Source: Protofrankia sp963555925
GTDB taxonomy: Bacteria; Actinomycetota; Actinomycetes; Frankiales; Frankiaceae
DNA: 64,000 nucleotides
Assembly: GCA_963555925.1 (NCBI GenBank)
Contig: CAUVXJ010000107.1
Coordinates: forward strand, 1-64,000
Reading direction: 5' to 3'
The notes under the pieces were generated by a model. The model ran no database searches. It had not been told where the DNA came from and worked only from the letters and a program-made list of their open reading frames with translations. Positions 58,841 to 64,000 of this stretch are shown here, one piece after another; within the stretch, counting starts at the first letter, position 1; each line of letters begins with the position of its first letter. A program made the position numbers and the translations under genes.

Positions 58841-60118
58841 TCAGCGTGAGCGCCGCTCGCGGAGCAGCTCGCCGTGGCGGGCCATGACCTGCGTCGCGGC
58901 CCGGCTCAGCTCGGCGGGCACCGCCGGCAGGACCGGCAGGCCGTGCTCGCGGCTGGGCAGGGCGATCGTCGCCGTCCCGCGGGCCGTCTCCTCGTCGCGC
59001 TGGTTGCGCGCCCACACCGCGACGTCGACCAGCGCCCGCCCGTCCTCGACCCGCTTGCCCGTCACCTCGCCGCCGAGCACCTGGGCGTCACCGTGGTAGT
59101 TGAACTTGCGGATCTCGTCGTGCTGGCGTTCGACCCAGCCGTCGTCACCCGCCCAGTCGGTGAGGAAGTGGTGCAGCCAGCACTCGCGCAGCACGCCGTA
59201 GTCGTAGGCGCGCGGGTTGCCGATCGCCTGCGCCCACGCGTTGTCCCAGTGGACGCGCTGCGCGACGTCGGGGACGCCGTACTCGTTCTTGACGTAGAAC
59301 GCCGGGATGCGCTGCCGGTTCTCCCAGCCGCGGCGACCGGTCTTCAATCCGTAGGGCACGAAGCCGTAGCCGCCGGCGTGGAAGATGACCATGTCCGTCG
59401 TGGTCAACGGGCCCTTGGCCTTGGCTCCCATGGCCTGGCCGACCTCGACGTCCTCCCACATGAGCCGGGCCCGCCCCTGGCGGGTCTCGGCGGCGTAGGT
59501 CTCGTCGAGGGCGGCGAGCTGCGCATCGTCCCAGCTCGGCACGGGGATCTCCGCGTACTTGCCCTTCTCCCGCGCCTTCTTCCGCTCGGTGTAGATCACG
59601 AGCGTGCGGTAGACGCCGACGACCTCCGCGCGCTGGTTGACCTTGATGTCACGCAGGACCCGGATGACCGAGCTGCCGGCGAACTCCGACTGCTTGGTCT
59701 CCACCGACTCCAGGCCGGAGAGGCTGTAGAGGGTGTCACCCGGTCGCACCGGCCGGTACCAGGTCCAGGTACCGCCGGAGACGAAGGCGTGGATGCCCCG
59801 GTAGGAGCCGCCCTTGGCCAAGGGGTCCTTATCGCCGAGCAGTGGCGCGTTGAGGACCGCAGCCATGATCGGTGGCGCGATCTGCTCGCCCCACCGGCTC
59901 GTCTCACCGTGACCCGGGTCGCAGAACAGCGGATTGTCGTCGCCGTAGCTGTGGGCGAAGTTGCGGATGGCCTCCGGGGTCGCGGTGGACAGGTACTCCT
60001 GCTGCCTGCTCGCCACGAGGCGCCCGAGCGCCGCCCGATCCTGCGCGAGGTCCTCCTGGACGAAGACGCTGGAGGAGGCCCGCTCGAACTCTGCCTGCTG
60101 GTCGGTCGTCACGCTCAT
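58841..60118 (-). CDS. MaoC-type (hot-dog) hydratase, two-domain
   Basis: The 425-residue protein has a FAS1-type/MaoC N-terminal hot-dog domain (IRNFAHSYGDDNPLFCDPGH, GGTWTWYRPVRPGDTLYS) and a second hot-dog domain (LMWEDVEVGQAMGAKAKGPLTTTDMVIFHAGG, FLTDWAGDDGWVERQHDEIRKFNY). The family hydrates or dehydrates enoyl-CoA or acyl thioesters. The ATG at 60118 fits; the open frame extends upstream without similarity. Its stop lies 70 bp after the amidohydrolase stop on the other strand, with a short repeat in the gap. The upstream CoA-transferase is in the same orientation 70 bp away. It may hydrate the unsaturated CoA ester made by the ACADs. Confidence 0.85.
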   Translation of the reverse strand: MSVTTDQQAEFERASSSVFVQEDLAQDRAALGRLVASRQQEYLSTATPEAIRNFAHSYGDDNPLFCDPGHGETSRWGEQIAPPIMAAVLNAPLLGDKDPLAKGGSYRGIHAFVSGGTWTWYRPVRPGDTLYSLSGLESVETKQSEFAGSSVIRVLRDIKVNQRAEVVGVYRTLVIYTERKKAREKGKYAEIPVPSWDDAQLAALDETYAAETRQGRARLMWEDVEVGQAMGAKAKGPLTTTDMVIFHAGGYGFVPYGLKTGRRGWENRQRIPAFYVKNEYGVPDVAQRVHWDNAWAQAIGNPRAYDYGVLRECWLHHFLTDWAGDDGWVERQHDEIRKFNYHGDAQVLGGEVTGKRVEDGRALVDVAVWARNQRDEETARGTATIALPSREHGLPVLPAVPAELSRAATQVMARHGELLRERRSR

Positions 60119-60188
60119 GGTTCGAGTGTCCCGACATGCGGGTCCTGGGTGACCCTCCCGGGCGGGAAGGGCACTTTCACGCGGGCCA

Positions 60189-61424
60189 TCAGACGATCTT
60201 CGCCGCGCGCAGCGCCGCGACATCCTGCGGACCGTGCCCGATCTCCGCGAGCAACTCGTCGGTGTGCTGGCCGAGGGTGGGGGCGGGCCGGCGCAGCTCC
60301 CACGGCTGACCCTGGACGCGGACGGCCTCGCCGACGTAGGTGAAGGGCCCGGCCAGCGGGTGCTCGTCCTCGACGAGGATGCCGCGGGCGCGGACGTGCG
60401 GGTCGTCAAGCAGGTCGCGCAGGCGGTTGGCCCGGGTCAGCGGCACGTGGTGGGTGAGAGCGAGGGCGACCCACTCGTCGGCGTCGCGGGTGTGGAAGAT
60501 CTTCTGAAGCTCCCGGCGCAGCTCGAGGAGGCCGAAGCCGAAGTCGAAGGGCCCGCTGGCGTCGAGCCTGTCGATCAGGTCGGCGCGGTCGACGGCCAGG
60601 CAGAAGCCGCGCCAGAACTTGGGCTCGGTGGCGCAGAACAGCAGGAACCGGCCGTCGCGCGCCTCGTAGAACTGGTAGAATGCCGACCCGCTGTCGCCTT
60701 GTTCGGTCCTCGGCATCGTCGCGTGGTCGGTGACCCGGTCCCGGTTGAGGTTGTAGGTGACGGCGATCCACGCCTGCGCGATGACCGCGTCGCTGGCGGC
60801 GGCGTCGAGGAAGCAGCCCTCGCCGGTCCGCTCGCGCTGGAACAGGGCGGCGGCGACGTGGAACGCGGCATGGACCGCTCCGGCGGCCGTGCCCTCGCCG
60901 CCGCTGGTGGTGCCCCCCAGGTAGTCGGGCGTCTGCACCTGCCGGACGAGCCCGTCCGGGCCCATCTCGACCGGCACCGCGCCGGCCAGCGCGTTGGTCA
61001 TCTGCCCGTGGGTCGGCATGCTGGCCAGCGGGCCCTCGCTGCCGTAGCCGGAGTACTGGCAGTAGACGATGTCGGGCTTCGCCGCTTGCTGCTGGGCGTA
61101 GCCGATCCCGAGCTTCGTACAGGCGTCGCCGGCGAAGCCGTCGACGAACACGTCCGCGGTGGACAGCAGCTCGTAGAAGAGCGCGCGGCCCTCGTCCCGG
61201 CGCAGGTCGAGGGTGATGCTGCGCTTGTTCTTGTTGACCTGGATGTGCGCGGGGCTGTGCTGCGGGGTGATCTGGCCGAGGAAGCCGCGCAGGTAGTCCC
61301 CCATACCGGGCGACTCAACCTTGATCACGTCGGCACCGAGGTCGGCGAGCAGGGTGCCCAGGGTGTCGCCGTTGAACAGCATCGCGGATTCGAGGACGCG
61401 GACGCCTTCGAGTAGTCGACTCAC
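60189..61424 (-). CDS. Family III CoA-transferase (CaiB/BaiF)
   Basis: A 411-residue single-domain CaiB/BaiF protein. GTG at 61424 gives MSRLLEGVRVLESAMLFNGDTLGTLLADLGADVIKVES, the usual beginning. The motif HIQVNKNKRSITLDLRRDEGRALFYELL is the conserved region carrying the CoA-site aspartate loop. The protein would convert an acid to its CoA thioester with another CoA ester as donor. It shares a 97-bp divergent promoter region with an aldehyde dehydrogenase, with a perfect palindrome between them. The pair would take an aldehyde to an acid and then to a thioester. Confidence 0.92.
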   Translation of the reverse strand: MSRLLEGVRVLESAMLFNGDTLGTLLADLGADVIKVESPGMGDYLRGFLGQITPQHSPAHIQVNKNKRSITLDLRRDEGRALFYELLSTADVFVDGFAGDACTKLGIGYAQQQAAKPDIVYCQYSGYGSEGPLASMPTHGQMTNALAGAVPVEMGPDGLVRQVQTPDYLGGTTSGGEGTAAGAVHAAFHVAAALFQRERTGEGCFLDAAASDAVIAQAWIAVTYNLNRDRVTDHATMPRTEQGDSGSAFYQFYEARDGRFLLFCATEPKFWRGFCLAVDRADLIDRLDASGPFDFGFGLLELRRELQKIFHTRDADEWVALALTHHVPLTRANRLRDLLDDPHVRARGILVEDEHPLAGPFTYVGEAVRVQGQPWELRRPAPTLGQHTDELLAEIGHGPQDVAALRAAKIV

Positions 61425-61458
61425 TCCACCCACCCTTGCCCACCACACGTCCGGTGTC

Positions 61459-61477
61459 GCGCAAACCCGGTTTGCGC
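61459..61477. promoter_or_regulatory. 19-bp palindrome in a divergent promoter
   Basis: GCGCAAACCCGGTTTGCGC is a perfect inverted repeat with 9-bp arms and a 1-nt centre. It lies in the 97-bp space between the CoA-transferase and aldehyde dehydrogenase starts. Such length and symmetry suit a TetR- or GntR-type operator controlling both genes. Confidence 0.65.
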
Positions 61478-61521
61478 CGCGGATGCGCGCAATCGCGGGC
61501 AGGCCGCACCAGAATTGGCCA

Positions 61522-62985
61522 ATGACTGTCCTTGACGCTGATCTCACCGTCCTGCCGAACCCGGGTCTGCTGATAGGTGACGGGCGGGTGTCAGACAGCA
61601 GCGAAGGCGAGTTCACGCACGTGTACGCGGCTACCGGGAAGCCGACCCGCGGCGTGTCGATGGCCGGCGTGGGTGAGATCGACGCCGCGGTGCGGGCGGC
61701 CCGCGCCGCGCTGCCCGGCTGGCGCGCCACGCCGCTGGACCGGCGCCGCGACCTGCTGGCCGAGGCCGCCCGGCTCATCCGACGCGAGGCTGCGACGATC
61801 GCGCAGCTCACGACGATCGACAACGGGACGCCGTCCATGATCGCCGCGAGCACGCCGCTGCTCGCGGCGGACCTCTTCACCTACAACGCCGGCTGGGCCG
61901 ACAAGATCGGTGGAGAGGTCGTCGGGACGTGGCCGGTGCCGGCGCTGGACTACACCCTCGACGAGCCGTACGGCGTCATCGGGGTGATCGTGCCGTGGAA
62001 CGGACCGGTCGTCTCCGTCGGCCAGATCGTGGCTCCCGCGCTGGCCGCGGGCAACTGCGTGGTGCTCAAGCCGTCGGAGCTCGCGCCCTGGGGCTGCCTG
62101 CGCATCGGCGAGCTGCTTCTTGAGGCCGGCTTCCCGCCGGGCGTGATCAACGTGGTGCCCGGTGGACCAGCCGGTGGCCAGGCACTGGTCAGCCACCCCG
62201 ACGTCGATAAGATCCACTTCACTGGCGGCGGTCAGACGGCCAAGCGCATCCTCGCCTCGGCGCTGGAGACGCTCAAGCCGGTGGGACTCGAACTCGGAGG
62301 CAAGTCCGCGAACCTCGTCTTCGAGGACGCCGACATCGTCGCGGCCGCGCAGCAGGCCATGACGGGAGCGGTCCTGCTCTCGGGCCAGGGCTGCATTCTC
62401 GGCACCCGGATCCTGGTGCAGCGCAGCATCCACGACGCGTTCCTCGCAACACTGTCCGCGATCCTCGGTCAGATCCCGGTGGGGGACCCGAGCGTGCCGA
62501 CGTCGGTCATGGGGCCGGTGGTCAGCGAGGACGCCGCCGATCGGATCCTGGGGATGGTGACCACCGCGCAGAAGGAGGGCAATCGTCTGGTCACCGGCGG
62601 CGAGCGCCTCGGCGGCGATCTCGCCGACGGGTGGTTCATCGGACCGACGGTCCTCGCCGACGTCGCGCCGACCGACTTCATCGCGCAGAACGAGGTCTTC
62701 GGTCCCGTGCTCGCCGTGACACCCTTCGACACGGAGGCGGACGCCGTGGCGATCGCCAACGCGACTCCCTACGGGCTGGCCGCCTACGTCCAGACCGACG
62801 ACCTGCGCCGCGCCCACCGCGTCTGCGCGGCGCTCGAGGCGGGCAACATCTGGGTCAACGGCTTCCTCGGCATCCCCCCGGGAGCGCCCTTCGGCGGCGT
62901 GAAGCAGAGCGGCCAGGGTCGCCTGGGCGGAATCCACGCGATCCGGGAGTTCACGCGGCCGAAGAACGTCTGGATGGCGCTGTAG
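61522..62985 (+). CDS. Aldehyde dehydrogenase
   Basis: A 487-residue ALDH. It has EPYGVIGVIVPWNGPVVSVG, the cofactor loop KIHFTGGGQTAKRI, the general base in LELGGKSANLV and the nucleophile C in LSGQGCILGTR. The C-terminus is GGVKQSGQGRLGGIHAIREF. The ATG at 61522 gives MTVLDADLTVLP; no clear ribosome-binding site is present. It is divergent from the CoA-transferase and converges with the transporter gene 6 bp later. It differs enough from the ALDH at 46368 to suggest another substrate or step. Confidence 0.95.
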   Translation: MTVLDADLTVLPNPGLLIGDGRVSDSSEGEFTHVYAATGKPTRGVSMAGVGEIDAAVRAARAALPGWRATPLDRRRDLLAEAARLIRREAATIAQLTTIDNGTPSMIAASTPLLAADLFTYNAGWADKIGGEVVGTWPVPALDYTLDEPYGVIGVIVPWNGPVVSVGQIVAPALAAGNCVVLKPSELAPWGCLRIGELLLEAGFPPGVINVVPGGPAGGQALVSHPDVDKIHFTGGGQTAKRILASALETLKPVGLELGGKSANLVFEDADIVAAAQQAMTGAVLLSGQGCILGTRILVQRSIHDAFLATLSAILGQIPVGDPSVPTSVMGPVVSEDAADRILGMVTTAQKEGNRLVTGGERLGGDLADGWFIGPTVLADVAPTDFIAQNEVFGPVLAVTPFDTEADAVAIANATPYGLAAYVQTDDLRRAHRVCAALEAGNIWVNGFLGIPPGAPFGGVKQSGQGRLGGIHAIREFTRPKNVWMAL

Positions 62986-62991
62986 CAGGGT

Positions 62992-64000
62992 TCAGGTGCG
63001 GGAGACCGCCGAGGTGGTCTCGTGGGAGGCCCGGGTGCCGAGGTAGGCCGCGGCCACCACGGGATCGGACCGGATCTCGCTCGGGGTTCCCTCGGCGATC
63101 TCACGACCGAACTCGAGCACGAGCACCCGGTCGGCGGTGCGCATGACCATGGCGACGTCGTGTTCGATGAGCAGCACGCCGATCCCGCGCTCGTCGGCGA
63201 GCCGGCGCAGCAGCTCACCGAGGGCGCGCGACTCGTCCTCGTCGAGCCCGGCGGCCGGTTCGTCGAGGAGCAGCACCGACGGTTCGGTCGCCAGCGAGCG
63301 GGCGATCGCGACCGAGCGGCGCTGACCATAGGACAGGCTCTCGGCCTTGACGTCGAGCACGTCTGCCAGGCCCATGTCCCGGACCGCCCGCGCCACCCCC
63401 GCCGGCAGCTGGTCGTCGCCGGGGCGGACGAGGTCGAGCAACCAGGCCAGCCGGTCGTGCGAGTCAGCCGCCGCGAGCAGGTTCTCCCGGACGGTCATGT
63501 CGTCGAAGAGCTCAAGGGACTGGAAGGAGCGGCACAGTCCTTCCCGGGCGCGCAGGTGCGGGCTGAGCGTGCCGATGTCGCGGCCGCCCAGGGAGACCGA
63601 TCCTGTGGCCGGCTGGGCGTAGCCCGTCACCGCGTCGATCAGTGTCGTTTTGCCGGCGCCGTTCGGTCCGAGGATCCCGATCACGGTGGCCGGTGGGACC
63701 GTGAGGTCGACGTTGTCGAGCGCGACGACCCCACCGAAGCGAACCGTGACGTTGCGGATCTCCAGTGCTCTGGCCGGGACGGTGCCTGCGTCCCCCGGGT
63801 CGCCCAGCGGTACGGACGTCCTGCTCGACGTCACGACACGGTTCCGGAGCAGGCGGGCCCGGAGCTGGCGGGCGACGGCGATGTTGCGTCCCGCCAGCCC
63901 GTCCGGCGCGCTCAGGAGCAGCAGAAGCAACAGGACGCCGCCGACGAGCGGGAGGTATTCCTCGACGCTGTCGAACGCCTTGGAGAGCACGAGAGCTCCG
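62992..64000 (-). CDS. Fused LivM-LivG branched-chain-type ABC permease/ATPase (partial)
   Basis: The ATPase part has Walker A GILGPNGAGKTTLIDAV, the ABC signature SLSYGQRRSVAIARSLA and Walker B VLLLDEPAAGLDEDE, with the LivG-type ending (VLEFGREIAEGTPSEIRSDPVVAAAYLG). Ahead of it, in the same frame up to the window edge, is the end of a permease (GALVLSKAFDSVEEYLPLVG and a hydrophobic helix with a run of leucines). LivM and LivG are therefore fused, as in some actinobacteria. The 5' part lies outside the window. It would import a hydrophobic or acidic substrate for the catabolic cluster, though no canonical exported binding protein is visible. Confidence 0.9.
   Translation of the reverse strand, partial: GALVLSKAFDSVEEYLPLVGGVLLLLLLLSAPDGLAGRNIAVARQLRARLLRNRVVTSSRTSVPLGDPGDAGTVPARALEIRNVTVRFGGVVALDNVDLTVPPATVIGILGPNGAGKTTLIDAVTGYAQPATGSVSLGGRDIGTLSPHLRAREGLCRSFQSLELFDDMTVRENLLAAADSHDRLAWLLDLVRPGDDQLPAGVARAVRDMGLADVLDVKAESLSYGQRRSVAIARSLATEPSVLLLDEPAAGLDEDESRALGELLRRLADERGIGVLLIEHDVAMVMRTADRVLVLEFGREIAEGTPSEIRSDPVVAAAYLGTRASHETTSAVSRT

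Overview
The window is high-GC actinobacterial chromosomal DNA centred on the replication origin. The order parB-parA-rsmG ... jag-yidC-yidD-rnpA-rpmH-dnaA-oriC-dnaN-recF-dciA-gyrB-gyrA-DUF3566-tRNA-Ile is the classic actinobacterial origin neighbourhood. The very high GC, long low-complexity protein tails and many lineage-style tandem repeats suggest a Frankia-like genome, but that genus call is inference. Two runs of N (39522-39875 and 40651-41365) show that this is a draft assembly.

Region 1 (1-22.3 kb) is the origin core. It starts with the tail of a DUF222/HNH protein and a 3' scrap of upp. The partition genes parB and parA overlap by 4 bp, and a parS site lies in the overlap of parA and rsmG. 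A dicarboxylate-response module (CitB-type regulator, CitA/DcuS-type kinase, DctA transporter) is wedged between rsmG and jag. The kinase and DctA have both lost their N-termini at one 168-bp palindromic MITE-like element. Relatives of this element lie at 6765 (end only), in the dnaA-dnaN gap (12473) and at 49088 (complete). The best-matching DnaA boxes lie inside rnpA and inside dnaA, while the dnaA-dnaN spacer has mostly degenerate boxes.

Region 2 (22.3-36 kb) is accessory DNA. The tRNA-Ile 3' end is duplicated as a 35-bp direct repeat bounding a 1.5-kb integrase-less remnant that carries a ribbon-helix-helix/PIN toxin-antitoxin pair. It is followed by a RelE remnant, a phosphotransferase, a cupin-amidohydrolase-fused EtfBA group, an IS256-type relic, two XRE regulators of MmyB type, a bicupin, a truncated alpha/beta-hydrolase and a DUF6247/RelE-type toxin-antitoxin pair. 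A 26-bp palindromic site (23 of 26 identical) occurs upstream of both cupin operons and suggests a small shared regulon.

Region 3 (36-64 kb) is a dense catabolic cluster. It has two family III CoA-transferases (one a tandem fusion), four acyl-CoA dehydrogenases of two structural types, an AMP-dependent ligase, an enoyl-CoA hydratase, a MaoC-type hydratase, two aldehyde dehydrogenases, a zinc alcohol dehydrogenase, a mycofactocin-type SDR, a cytochrome P450, three paralogous metal-dependent amidohydrolases of decarboxylase type, a TetR regulator, a signal-less tandem-duplicated periplasmic-binding-protein-like protein and a LivM-LivG fusion running off the end. Together they look like a P450/alcohol/aldehyde oxidation route feeding CoA-thioester beta-oxidation of an unidentified, probably hydrophobic or cyclic, substrate. 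The repeated amidohydrolase genes and the putative intracellular binding protein are the least conventional parts.

Throughout the window there are short tandem duplications (12, 15, 18, 66 and 104 bp), many in frame and many at gene ends or linkers.
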